From assembly GCA_023415145.1 (NCBI GenBank), contig JAEZLW010000014.1:1-23822 (forward strand): a stretch of DNA of 23,822 nucleotides. The letters are read 5' to 3'. The notes under the pieces are model-generated. The model was not told the DNA's origin and did no database searches. It saw only the letters and a list, made by a program, of their open reading frames with translations. The translations under genes and the position numbers were made by a program. Position 1 is the stretch's first letter; every line of letters starts with the position of its first letter. Shown here piece after piece: positions 14,811 to 22,183 of this stretch. This DNA comes from Bacillota bacterium. GTDB lineage: Bacteria; Bacillota; Clostridia; Christensenellales; Aristaeellaceae.

Positions 14811-14890
14811 CATATGATATGGAGGAAGCTTGTTCATGGTTTCATGCGTGTAAAATCACACTCATTATCTTAATTTACAAGCTTTTTTCT
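14811..14890 (+). other. Structured intergenic stretch with -10-like box and T-run; possible small RNA
   Basis: Within the 343-nt gap before the SpoIID-like gene. AAGCTTGT at 14826-14833 is perfectly complementary to ACAAGCTT at 14877-14884, which runs into T6. The enclosed 43 nt can form two small stems (CATG-GTTT-CATG and GTGT-AAAATC-ACAC), a multibranch shape. CATATGATA at 14811-14819 could be a -10 element just upstream (TTGTGA at 14788-14793, spacing 19; it also fits the SigK pattern AC-N16-CATANNNTA). No coding frame of useful length is present. Speculative. Confidence 0.3.
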
Positions 14891-14899
14891 AGAGATATG

Positions 14900-14928
14900 T
14901 AGACAGGGCCAGTTTTGTATGCTACAAT
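14900..14928 (+). promoter_or_regulatory. SigA-type extended -10 promoter for the SpoIID-like operon
   Basis: TAGACA (14900-14905) and TACAAT (14923-14928) are spaced by 17 nt with TG at 14920-14921. The leader to the start at 15050 would be about 115 nt. Confidence 0.65.
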
Positions 14929-15049
14929 GCAATAAGTTACAAAAGTATGAAGTTTTTATTTCGTTGAAGATGCCATGGTTTACGCAGGAGGAAGGGCGAA
15001 GGCAGCCTAATTTGGCCTACCGAAGATGGCCTCCGGGAGGATGAACCGC

Positions 15050-18000
15050 ATGACCGTTATGTACAAAAAAGGAAAGCTCCGCACATTGAGCTTTTTTCTT
15101 TTGATATCACTAATTATATGCATACTGGGCACCGCCGCAGCAGCCGGTGTTGAAGTGAAGTCAGCACCGCTGGTTACCCTTTCAAGCTCCACAAACGGCA
15201 TGGTGCGCGTGTACCTGTCCTCCATGGGCAATCCCAGTAAGCTTAACATAACCATTGCCGGCAGTTACAGCATTAACGGCAGTTCCAACCAGGCGCTTTC
15301 TAACGGAGAAAAGATTACCGTCAATTTCAGCAGCAGTACGGGAAAGCTGACCATTACCCGAAACGGCGTTACAATTGACATGGGCAGCCAGTTTGCGCTG
15401 CGCCGCCATAGTACCAGCGGCTCGAATGGGCTTCTTATCGCAGAATCCAACTCACCATCCAATCCATATCCCGGCGATCTCCGCTTTATTGTAGACAAGG
15501 TGAGCACCGGCTATAAGCTGTACACCATCGCTTATATTTATATCGAATATTATCTGTACGGCGTACTGCCATATGAAATGGGCAACAGCGCTCATATTGA
15601 AGCCCTCAAAGCCCAGGCCATCGCTGCCAGAACATATACGCTTCGGGCCATGCAGAGCCGCACCGGTTCTATCTACGACGTGGTGGATACCACCGGTGAC
15701 CAGGTTTACCGGGGAACACCCAGCGGCAATTTGAATTGCAAGGCCGCCGTAGATGGAACAAAAGGCATTGTGGTCATGAATGGCTCCAGCCTGACAGGCA
15801 CCTTTTATACCGCCTCCAACGGCGGACAGACGGAATCCAGTAAAAACATCTGGGGCGGCTCCGGCTACAGTTATTTGAATGTGAAGGATGACCCCTTCGA
15901 CCTTAACAACCCCGATTCCAGAAAAATGACTGCCACCATCTATGGCGACGCGCTGAGCGGCAGCCAAAATGCCTCCTTAAAAGCACTGCTCAACGCAAAG
16001 GCAGCCTCTGCAATGCAGAGTATGGGGTATAACGGCAGCGCTTCCGTCGTGACGGTCACAAAAATCAACAGCATTACGCCCCACACGCCCAAATATGCCG
16101 ATCCAAGCCGTTTGTACACAAAAATGGATTTCGGCCTTACCGTACGCACCAAGGACAGCAGCGGCACTACTGTGGAGGTGCCGGCGATTGTGACCTGCGA
16201 AATTTTCGGCGATCTGGAAGGCATGCTGGGCATGAGCATCATGTCCTCCCAAAACGAGCTGTGGACGGTTACAAAATCGGGCAGCAACTTTATCCTAAAC
16301 GCCAGGCGCTATGGCCACGGTGTGGGATTAAGCCAGCGCGGCGCCATGCAGATGGGCCGATTGGGCTATACCTACGATCAGATTGTAGGTTTCTATTACG
16401 AGGGCTGCAAGCGCGTACAACATAATTTCACCAATACGATTTTGAGCCCCATTGTCTCAGGCCAGGAATCCCAGGAGGAGACAACGGTGGAAGATCCGGC
16501 GGACATTGAAGGCAGCGATGCCCCTGCTTCCGCCATCGTGAAGCTTGTCAACTCGTCAGATCTCCTGGGCATCCGCAAACAGCCCAGCACAACCGCCTCC
16601 ATACTGGGTACAGTGCCCCACGGTGTGCCTGTGAAAGTTTGGGCCGTCAAAGATGGCTGGGCCTTCATCCAGTATGGCATGATCAGCGGTTATGTACAAT
16701 CAAGCGCTTTGACCATCTCCGGTACCGCACCGGAGATCACCGACAGGACACCCACCGAGATCACCGAATACGCTACCGTTACAGCGTCACAATACCTGAA
16801 CCTTCGGGCGCAGGGGAGTGCCACTGCCACCATTATTGGTACCGCCCCTTCAGGAGCTGTTCTATCGGTGTTCAGCAAAACAAGCCAGTGGGCATATGTT
16901 CAGTATGGTGCCATCATCGCCTATGCTTCCACTGACTTTTTGAAGTTCTCCTCCACATATCCAGTGGAGACTGTGGACCCGAGCAGCAATGGCGCGGTGG
17001 TCACGCTGGAAAGCGGCAGCGGAACGGTAAACCTTCGCTCTACGCCTTCGACCAGCGGCACGGTACTTCAAAAGCTGCCCCATGGTACGAATGTAACCGT
17101 TCTTCGCAACGACGGTGTATGGTGCAAGGTGAAATACCAGGACATCACCGGTTATATCGTTACCTCATACCTGGCCATGACGGGTGAGCCTGGTCAGACG
17201 CCTGACGAGGATCCAAACCTTGGCGAAGGGGAAATAGAGGCGATATCCAACCCCACCAGCAGCACCCTGAACCTGCGGGAAACAGCCAGCCTGGAAGCTG
17301 CCATTCTTCTGGAAATTCCCAAAGGGGAAAGTGTGATCGTAACTGAAAAGGGCAATACCTGGTGCGCCGTACGTTACGCCGGTGTCTCCGGGTTTGCAAT
17401 GACGCAGTATCTCCTTTTTGATGACGAAGAAGATCCGCAGCAGCAAGAGCCCAGTTATGCAAAAGTTACCACCCAGCAAGGATCCCTGAATATGCGTACC
17501 CAGGGTAAAACGGGCAGCACCATCCTTTGCACCATACCTCAAAATGCTTATGTGGTGGTTGTCAGCCGCGGCACCACTTGGTCCAGGGTACAGTATGCCG
17601 GCTATGACGGATTTGTCATGTCCACCTACCTGACATTCCTGGATGCCGATCAAACTCCGCCGCCTACCCCCACACCAGCCCCAACGCCCACCCCAGTTCC
17701 TTTGAATATGCAGGCCAAGGTAACCACAGCCTCCGGCTCGCTGAACATGCGTAAAACTGCCGCATCAAACGGTACAATCGTTACGACCATTCCACAAAAT
17801 GCCATAGTGACCATCTTGGCAAAAGGCGGAGAATGGACAAAGGTGAGCTATGCCGGGAAGACGGGCTATGTGATGACAAAGTTCCTAACCTTCCTGTCGG
17901 AGCCGACGCCTACCCCCGAAGAATCTACGGAACCGCCGGAGGACAGTGAAACACCAACGCCTACACCTACCCCCACTCCGACACCAACGCCTACCCCTGT

Positions 18001-19306
18001 GCCAACGCTTGCACCCAACATGGCATATGTTAATACGCAGCAAGGGTCACTCAATCTGCGCAAGGAGCCCAGGTCAGGCGCAACTGTCATATTGCAGATA
18101 CCCCAATATGCGCAGGTGACAGTTCTCTCCAAGGGGAATACCTGGAGCCAGGTTAGCTATGGCGGAAAGACGGGCTATGTGATGTCCACATTCCTTGGCT
18201 TTGGAAGCTCTACGCCGCCCCCTTCCGCCTCACCCGGACAATCAACGCCTACCCCTGTGCCTTCTGTGGCCTATGTGAACACTTCAAGCGGTTCTTTGAA
18301 CATGCGCCGGGAACCTAAAATCACTGCCGCCGTTCTATTGAGGATTCCTCAAAACGCGCAGGTAACGCTTCTTTCCAAAGAAAACACATGGAGCCATGTA
18401 TCCTATGGTGGAAAGACGGGCTATGTGATGACCTCCTATCTGCGTTTTGTCTCATCAACACCCTCTCCGTCCCCATCGCCCTCTCCTACTCCTACGCCAA
18501 CAGGTTCTGGTGAATCAACCCCGACTCCTACACCTGCCCCAACGGCGACTACCGCCTGGGTGAACACGCAAAACGGTTCCCTGAACATGCGTCAAAAAGC
18601 CGCCTCCGGCAGCACCGTATTGATAACCATTCCACAGTATGGCGTCGTTTCCGTGCTGGAAAAGGGGAGCACCTGGTGCAAGGTTAGCTTTGGCGGCAAG
18701 ACTGGATATGTGATGACAGGATATCTATCCTTTACGGGCAACCCTCCCATATCAAACACTGAAACGCAAACCGCCTGGGTGCTTACGGACAGCGGGTCTT
18801 TGAACATTCGTTCAAAGCCTGCAAGCTCGGCCATGAAGGTGGGTGCCGTACCAAGGCTTTCGCAGGTAACGGTATATTCAAAAGGTTCCACCTGGTCGCA
18901 AATAACCTGGAATGGCATCAGCGGCTATGTGATGACATCCTTTTTGACGTTTACCAAACCTGATGAGCTTGCTTCAGCAATTACACAGGAATCGACGCAA
19001 TTACAAGAAACAAACCAAACGCAGGATACGGAAAAGACGCAGCAGCAGGAACAGACGTCCGCTTCTACTCCCGTGCTTGATCCTACTCTGGTTACGGTAG
19101 AGGATATGACCGCCACTGTAACCCCGGATAACGGCACGCTAAACCTGCGCACGGAGTGCAGCACAACGGCTGCCATCCTGTTTGAAATGCCCGAGGGAGA
19201 AGTTGTTGAGGTGCTTATGCGTGGCGATACCTGGTGCAAGGTGGTCTATAAAGACCAGGAAGGCTACTGCATGACAAAGTATCTTACCTTTCCGACGGAG
19301 TCATAA
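15050..19306 (+). CDS. Giant secreted SpoIID/LytB-domain protein with eleven SH3b repeats
   Basis: A 1418-residue secreted cell-wall protein. A signal peptide or membrane anchor lies near residues 12-32. A SpoIID/LytB domain follows (about residues 40-475), with the Y-G-V-L-P-Y-E-M segment (E176 aligns with the proposed catalytic Glu of SpoIID), E-A-L-K-A-Q-A-I-A-A-R-T-Y, and the closing G-H-G-V-G-L-S-Q-R-G-A motif. SpoIID is a lytic transglycosylase acting on denuded peptidoglycan glycan strands. After that come eleven bacterial SH3 modules and Pro/Thr linkers. B. subtilis SpoIID has about 343 residues and no SH3 tail, so this is probably a wall-remodelling paralogue, not the engulfment SpoIID. 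The frame opens at 15026, but GGGAGG at 15035-15040 is 9 nt before the ATG at 15050, which I prefer. Translation of yabB is probably coupled. Confidence 0.92.
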   Translation: MTVMYKKGKLRTLSFFLLISLIICILGTAAAAGVEVKSAPLVTLSSSTNGMVRVYLSSMGNPSKLNITIAGSYSINGSSNQALSNGEKITVNFSSSTGKLTITRNGVTIDMGSQFALRRHSTSGSNGLLIAESNSPSNPYPGDLRFIVDKVSTGYKLYTIAYIYIEYYLYGVLPYEMGNSAHIEALKAQAIAARTYTLRAMQSRTGSIYDVVDTTGDQVYRGTPSGNLNCKAAVDGTKGIVVMNGSSLTGTFYTASNGGQTESSKNIWGGSGYSYLNVKDDPFDLNNPDSRKMTATIYGDALSGSQNASLKALLNAKAASAMQSMGYNGSASVVTVTKINSITPHTPKYADPSRLYTKMDFGLTVRTKDSSGTTVEVPAIVTCEIFGDLEGMLGMSIMSSQNELWTVTKSGSNFILNARRYGHGVGLSQRGAMQMGRLGYTYDQIVGFYYEGCKRVQHNFTNTILSPIVSGQESQEETTVEDPADIEGSDAPASAIVKLVNSSDLLGIRKQPSTTASILGTVPHGVPVKVWAVKDGWAFIQYGMISGYVQSSALTISGTAPEITDRTPTEITEYATVTASQYLNLRAQGSATATIIGTAPSGAVLSVFSKTSQWAYVQYGAIIAYASTDFLKFSSTYPVETVDPSSNGAVVTLESGSGTVNLRSTPSTSGTVLQKLPHGTNVTVLRNDGVWCKVKYQDITGYIVTSYLAMTGEPGQTPDEDPNLGEGEIEAISNPTSSTLNLRETASLEAAILLEIPKGESVIVTEKGNTWCAVRYAGVSGFAMTQYLLFDDEEDPQQQEPSYAKVTTQQGSLNMRTQGKTGSTILCTIPQNAYVVVVSRGTTWSRVQYAGYDGFVMSTYLTFLDADQTPPPTPTPAPTPTPVPLNMQAKVTTASGSLNMRKTAASNGTIVTTIPQNAIVTILAKGGEWTKVSYAGKTGYVMTKFLTFLSEPTPTPEESTEPPEDSETPTPTPTPTPTPTPTPVPTLAPNMAYVNTQQGSLNLRKEPRSGATVILQIPQYAQVTVLSKGNTWSQVSYGGKTGYVMSTFLGFGSSTPPPSASPGQSTPTPVPSVAYVNTSSGSLNMRREPKITAAVLLRIPQNAQVTLLSKENTWSHVSYGGKTGYVMTSYLRFVSSTPSPSPSPSPTPTPTGSGESTPTPTPAPTATTAWVNTQNGSLNMRQKAASGSTVLITIPQYGVVSVLEKGSTWCKVSFGGKTGYVMTGYLSFTGNPPISNTETQTAWVLTDSGSLNIRSKPASSAMKVGAVPRLSQVTVYSKGSTWSQITWNGISGYVMTSFLTFTKPDELASAITQESTQLQETNQTQDTEKTQQQEQTSASTPVLDPTLVTVEDMTATVTPDNGTLNLRTECSTTAAILFEMPEGEVVEVLMRGDTWCKVVYKDQEGYCMTKYLTFPTES
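16532..19303 (+). repeat. Eleven in-frame SH3b modules
   Basis: Modules of ~62-65 residues start near 16532, 16772, 16993, 17234, 17459, 17711, 18023, 18265, 18551, 18770 and 19111. Each has the pattern G-S-L-N-M/L-R near its start, a central I-P-x-x-x-x-V, then W-x-x-V-x-Y/F-x-G-x-x-G-Y-V-M-T-x-Y/F-L-x-F. Modules 5 to 9 are the most alike (several share the G-G-K-T-G-Y-V-M-T ending), suggesting recent internal duplication; modules 1, 2 and 11 are the most divergent. SH3b domains in such proteins bind peptidoglycan cross-bridges or stem peptides. Confidence 0.88.
17655..18545 (+). repeat. Pro/Thr-rich linker tracts with low-complexity DNA
   Basis: Four linkers between SH3b modules 5 to 9 are made of short P-T and P-S repeats: about 17655-17700, 17909-18012 (longest, DNA units of CCTACMCC/CCAACG type at 17951-18000), 18209-18262 and 18459-18545. 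The DNA is near-repetitive and could change length by slippage. They are coding, not CRISPR-like. Confidence 0.85.
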
Positions 19307-19307
19307 A

Positions 19308-20069
19308 ATGGTGGAAGCTGGATGGGTGAAGCCCGGGGAACGGGTGGATGATCTTCAATTTGCGGGGCTCACAATCATACAAAATCCAAAGGCGTTTTGT
19401 TTTGGCATGGACGCGGTGCTGCTGGCCGACTTTTGCTGTATCCGTTCTGCAGACATGGCGGCAGACTTGGGTACCGGCACAGGCATATTGCCCCTTCTGT
19501 TGTCTGGACGGGCTGCGCGTGCCGTGATCCATGCCTTTGAGATTCAAAAGAATATGGCGGAAATGGCCCATAGAAGCATCGCCATGAACGGACTTACGCA
19601 TCGAATCTTCATCCATGAAGATGATTTACGCAACGCTCCGCGCCTTGTAGCGCCCGGATCCCTTGACCTGGTGGTCTGCAACCCGCCTTACGGCAAGCAG
19701 GGCAGTGCTCTTATCAATCCCAAAGAGGAGTTGCGCCTGGCCCGGCATGAGGGCGGAACGACATTGGATGATGTGGTGTATACAGCCAAGGTTCTATTGA
19801 AAAATGGCGGGAGGTTGGCGGTGGTCTTTCCTGCTCCCCGGATGCTGGAGCTGATGGATACGATGCGGCATCACAAGCTGGAACCCAAGCGGTTTCGTAT
19901 GGTTCACTCCAAAGCGGAAAAAGCCCCCCATCTTGTTTTGGTGGAGGGTGTCAAGTCAGCACGGCCCATGCTGCACTGCCTTCCGCCGTTGATCATTTAT
20001 GATGCGCAGGGAATGCCTACCCCTGAGTTGAACCGAATTTACCACCGGGATGATTCGGGAACAATATGA
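19308..20069 (+). CDS. yabB: tRNA1(Val) A37 N6-methyltransferase family protein (YabB/TrmN6)
   Basis: A 253-residue SAM-dependent N6-adenine methyltransferase of the YabB/TrmN6 family, which in E. coli methylates A37 of tRNA-Val. An AdoMet-binding D-L-G-T-G-T-G lies at residues 53-59, an acidic F-E-I-Q at the end of strand 2 (~residue 76), and the catalytic N-P-P-Y motif at residues 125-128. The N-terminal R-V-D-D-L-Q-F...I-I-Q-N-P-K-A-F-C-F-G-M-D-A-V-L-L-A-D-F block is diagnostic of this family. The ATG starts one nt after the SpoIID stop codon and its GGAG site (19297-19300) lies inside that gene, so translation is coupled. In B. subtilis yabB follows yaaT-yabA directly, so the SpoIID-like and ferredoxin genes appear inserted into that cluster. 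Confidence 0.93.
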   Translation: MVEAGWVKPGERVDDLQFAGLTIIQNPKAFCFGMDAVLLADFCCIRSADMAADLGTGTGILPLLLSGRAARAVIHAFEIQKNMAEMAHRSIAMNGLTHRIFIHEDDLRNAPRLVAPGSLDLVVCNPPYGKQGSALINPKEELRLARHEGGTTLDDVVYTAKVLLKNGGRLAVVFPAPRMLELMDTMRHHKLEPKRFRMVHSKAEKAPHLVLVEGVKSARPMLHCLPPLIIYDAQGMPTPELNRIYHRDDSGTI

Positions 20070-20081
20070 CTATTAGAATTT

Positions 20082-21407
20082 TTATTCCTCCAGCGAGGTT
20101 AAGCTATCACGCGCCAATGGGGGCGCTTTTTTCTTAAGGATTCGTATGAGTAGCACAATGCTCCACACAAGCCCTACCGTCTGACCTGCCATCATGGCAA
20201 AGGCGGTCCCGTACAGGCGAAGTTCAGCCATCCCGGTGAGGAACCAACTGCTCAGCAGTGTAACGCTAGCTCCCGCCAGTGTACCATACAGTGCTTGCTT
20301 TTGCCTGCCCAGACCCGCGATCATCCCGGATAAAACCTGCTGCAAACTCATGAGCAGCACAGCCGGACACAGATAACGGATGAGAGGCGTCAATTCTGGC
20401 AGCCGGTACATACTGCCGGCGATCCATGGAGCCGCTGCGTACAAAACGACTCCGCAAAGCGCGCCCACAAGAATGGCGGCCAGCATGAGCTGCAGGCTGA
20501 TGGCCTTTAGCGCTTTGGGATTGTTTTCCCTGGCGGCCAGGGCTGGCGTGGCCAGCATGGCCAATGATCCGGTGAAAACCGAGGGCAGCATGACAACCGG
20601 CATCACCATGCCCGCAAGCATGCCAAACCGGGAGGTGGCTTCCATCAGGTCAAGACCGGAAGCGCGAAGCCGGAAGGGAATCATCATGGCACTCAATGAT
20701 CTGAGGACCGTGCTTGTCAGTCTCGTGGCGGTGGGGGGCAGTGCAAGGCGCATGACCTGTTTTTGCACTTGCTTGCCGGGCTTCGCCGAAGGCCGTGGCA
20801 AATGCAGCATCAGGATTACCAGAATCACACCTGCCGCTTCCGATACGGCGGTGGCAAAGCCGGGCACCGCCGCGGTCCATGCTGCGGTAAGGTTTGGCAG
20901 TACCTTTAATAACAGGAAAGCAATCAAAAATCGAAGCGTCTGCTCTGTAAGCTCGCTCAGTGCCGGAGGCCAGGCATTGTTCATTCCATAACAGTATCCG
21001 TTGTATGCTGCCGAATAACCCAGAACCAGGATGCACGGCGCGGACATCAATAAGGATGGGAATGTGCGGTCATCGCCCAAGAACCTTGCAATGACGGGTG
21101 TTACAAGCAGATACAGAGGTATCCAAATCAGCGACAACAGCCTTACAAGACGCTTGCCGGCGTGCAGCGCTTCTTCCTTCTTCCCTTCAGCAGCCTTGGC
21201 CGTCAGCCGGCTCACCGCGAGAGGCAGCCCTGCTGTGGCAGGAGTGATAGCCATCATGTGCACGGAACTGCCCAGTTCCATGATCCCCATAATCTCGGAT
21301 CCCAGCATTCTGGAGAAAAGCACACGCATCAAAAATCCCATGGCCCGAACGAGCGTGTTGGTAAGCGTCAACAGTATTGCCTGTTCCCGGATGGTCTGTT
21401 TCGCCAT
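20082..21407 (-). CDS. SpoVB-like oligosaccharide/lipid II flippase (MOP superfamily)
   Basis: A ~441-residue polytopic membrane protein of the polysaccharide flippase/SpoVB branch of the MOP superfamily (related to MurJ and Wzx). Family marks include the N-terminal L-T-N-T-L-V-R-A-M-G-F-L-M-R segment, the A-G-L-P-L-A-V-S-R-L motif near residue 58, and about 12-14 hydrophobic helices. SpoVB-type proteins move lipid-linked peptidoglycan precursors, in sporulation for cortex synthesis; a general wall role is equally possible. The frame could start at 21470, but GGGAGGG at 21414-21420 points to the ATG at 21407 (or 21413). It is convergent with yabB (12 nt between stop codons) and divergent from the dCMP deaminase gene. 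Confidence 0.88.
   Translation of the reverse strand: MAKQTIREQAILLTLTNTLVRAMGFLMRVLFSRMLGSEIMGIMELGSSVHMMAITPATAGLPLAVSRLTAKAAEGKKEEALHAGKRLVRLLSLIWIPLYLLVTPVIARFLGDDRTFPSLLMSAPCILVLGYSAAYNGYCYGMNNAWPPALSELTEQTLRFLIAFLLLKVLPNLTAAWTAAVPGFATAVSEAAGVILVILMLHLPRPSAKPGKQVQKQVMRLALPPTATRLTSTVLRSLSAMMIPFRLRASGLDLMEATSRFGMLAGMVMPVVMLPSVFTGSLAMLATPALAARENNPKALKAISLQLMLAAILVGALCGVVLYAAAPWIAGSMYRLPELTPLIRYLCPAVLLMSLQQVLSGMIAGLGRQKQALYGTLAGASVTLLSSWFLTGMAELRLYGTAFAMMAGQTVGLVWSIVLLIRILKKKAPPLARDSLTSLEE
20111..20132 (+). terminator. Candidate terminator inside the 3' end of the flippase gene
   Basis: GCGCC (20111-20115) pairs with GGCGC (20122-20126) and is followed by T6 (20127-20132). It lies 42 nt after the yabB stop on the plus strand and overlaps the last codons of the convergent flippase gene. 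The short stem makes this tentative. Confidence 0.4.
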
Positions 21408-21457
21408 CGCCATCCCTCCCGGGAGAACATATGCCGGGAAAGAGAAAGGAATGTCGT

Positions 21458-21486
21458 TTGACACATACAATCAAACACCGTATAAT
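21458..21486 (+). promoter_or_regulatory. Perfect-consensus SigA promoter for the dCMP deaminase gene
   Basis: TTGACA (21458-21463) and TATAAT (21481-21486) are separated by exactly 17 nt. Because the promoter lies inside a longer in-frame extension of the deaminase frame, it shows that translation starts downstream, at 21532. Confidence 0.85.
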
Positions 21487-21489
21487 AAC

Positions 21490-21509
21490 AAAAAACGCCC
21501 AAACGGGCG
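21490..21509 (-). terminator. Hairpin with T-run on minus strand in the dCMP deaminase leader
   Basis: CGCCC (21496-21500) and GGGCG (21505-21509) form a 5-bp GC stem with a 4-nt loop. On the minus strand it is followed by T6 (A-run at 21490-21495 on plus), giving terminator form for transcripts antisense to the deaminase. On the plus strand it is a small 5' UTR hairpin with no T-run. Confidence 0.45.
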
Positions 21510-21531
21510 CAATGGAGGGGACGGTGGCTTT

Positions 21532-21987
21532 TTGGATAAATGGGATCACCGGTTTATGCAGATGGCCCATGTCATCGCGGGATGGACAAGCTGTTTTATG
21601 GAAGGGCGCAGCATTGGGGCCGTGATCGTCAAGGATAAAAGGATCATGACCACCGGTTACAACGGTGCTCCCGCGGGCCTTAAAACCTGCAGGGAGCGGG
21701 GCGAATGCATGCGCCGCCGCCTGAACATTCCATCCGGAACAAGGGCGGAATTGTGCTACGCCATCCACGCCGAACAAAACGCAATCATCCAGGCTGCCAA
21801 GCTTGGCATATCCATCGATGGGGCTACGCTGTATTGCACCCATCAGCCCTGCTCCGTCTGCGCCAAAATGATTATCAACGCAGGCATCCGGCGGGTGATC
21901 TATCAGGAAGGTTATCCGGACCCGTTTTCCCTGGAGATATTCGCCGAGGCGGGAGTGCTTTTGGAACAGTACGAATCCCAAGCATAG
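21532..21987 (+). CDS. comEB: dCMP deaminase (ComEB family)
   Basis: A 152-residue zinc-dependent deoxycytidylate deaminase converting dCMP to dUMP for dTTP synthesis. Zinc ligands and catalytic residues are present: H79-A-E81 in the Y-A-I-H-A-E-Q-N-A-I motif and P-C107-x-x-C110 in the H-Q-P-C-S-V-C-A-K-M motif. The N-terminal K-W-D-H-R-F-M-x-x-A-H segment, S-I-G-A-V-I-V-K-D and G-Y-N-G-A-P-A-G match ComEB-type enzymes. I chose the TTG at 21532, because it has GGAGGGG 11 nt upstream, begins where family members begin, and a perfect promoter overlaps any earlier start (an ATG at 21451 in frame would lie before the promoter). It is followed by a run of hairpins before the convergent DUF6062 gene. 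Confidence 0.93.
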   Translation: MDKWDHRFMQMAHVIAGWTSCFMEGRSIGAVIVKDKRIMTTGYNGAPAGLKTCRERGECMRRRLNIPSGTRAELCYAIHAEQNAIIQAAKLGISIDGATLYCTHQPCSVCAKMIINAGIRRVIYQEGYPDPFSLEIFAEAGVLLEQYESQA

Positions 21988-22023
21988 CCTAGGATACAGT
22001 AGGGAGGAGTACCTTGGGGATGC

Positions 22024-22155
22024 AACGAAGGGGAGAAGTCCCTTCGTTTGAAATCGTATCGCCCGGCATTGCCGGGCGGGCGGGGTTTGCGAAGCAAACA
22101 TTCCTTACACTTTTCACCGACCGCGGGCGTAGCCCGCAGGTGAAAAGTGCGGAAT
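22024..22155. repeat. Array of four consecutive perfect or near-perfect inverted repeats
   Basis: Between the dCMP deaminase and DUF6062 genes four hairpins follow each other: (1) AACGAAGGG 22024-22032 with 22040-22048; (2) CGCCCGGC 22060-22067 with 22071-22078, loop ATT; (3) GTTTGC 22085-22090 with 22094-22099, loop GAA; (4) a compound one, ATTCC 22100-22104 and CACTTTTCACC 22108-22118 pairing with 22151-22155 and 22139-22149, enclosing GCGGGC 22123-22128 with 22132-22137. A fifth is listed as a terminator. Stems differ in sequence, so this is not a simple tandem repeat; it resembles a composite intergenic element. No coding frame was found here. Confidence 0.8.
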
Positions 22156-22183
22156 CAAAAAAATGACAACGTCATTTTTTTGA
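22155..22183. terminator. Bidirectional terminator between convergent dCMP deaminase and DUF6062 genes
   Basis: A 13-bp perfect inverted repeat, 22155-22167 with 22171-22183, around a 3-nt loop; the arms contain A7 and T7, so each strand ends in a T run. It includes the DUF6062 stop codon (22172-22174) and lies 168 nt after the deaminase stop. Confidence 0.75.

Noticed and set aside
17909..18545. Short repeated DNA units that might suggest a CRISPR or minisatellite array
   Set aside because: Units are codon-level P-T/P-S repeats in one long open frame, without the fixed repeat-spacer length of a CRISPR array.
15050..19306. The engulfment protein SpoIID itself
   Set aside because: The size, SH3b tail and gene neighbours (ricT, yabB) do not match the usual spoIID locus; a paralogue is more likely.
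21031..21450. Upstream part of the long plus-strand frame that ends with dCMP deaminase
   Set aside because: It is antisense to the well-supported SpoVB-like gene, has no family similarity, and lies before the consensus promoter of the deaminase gene.
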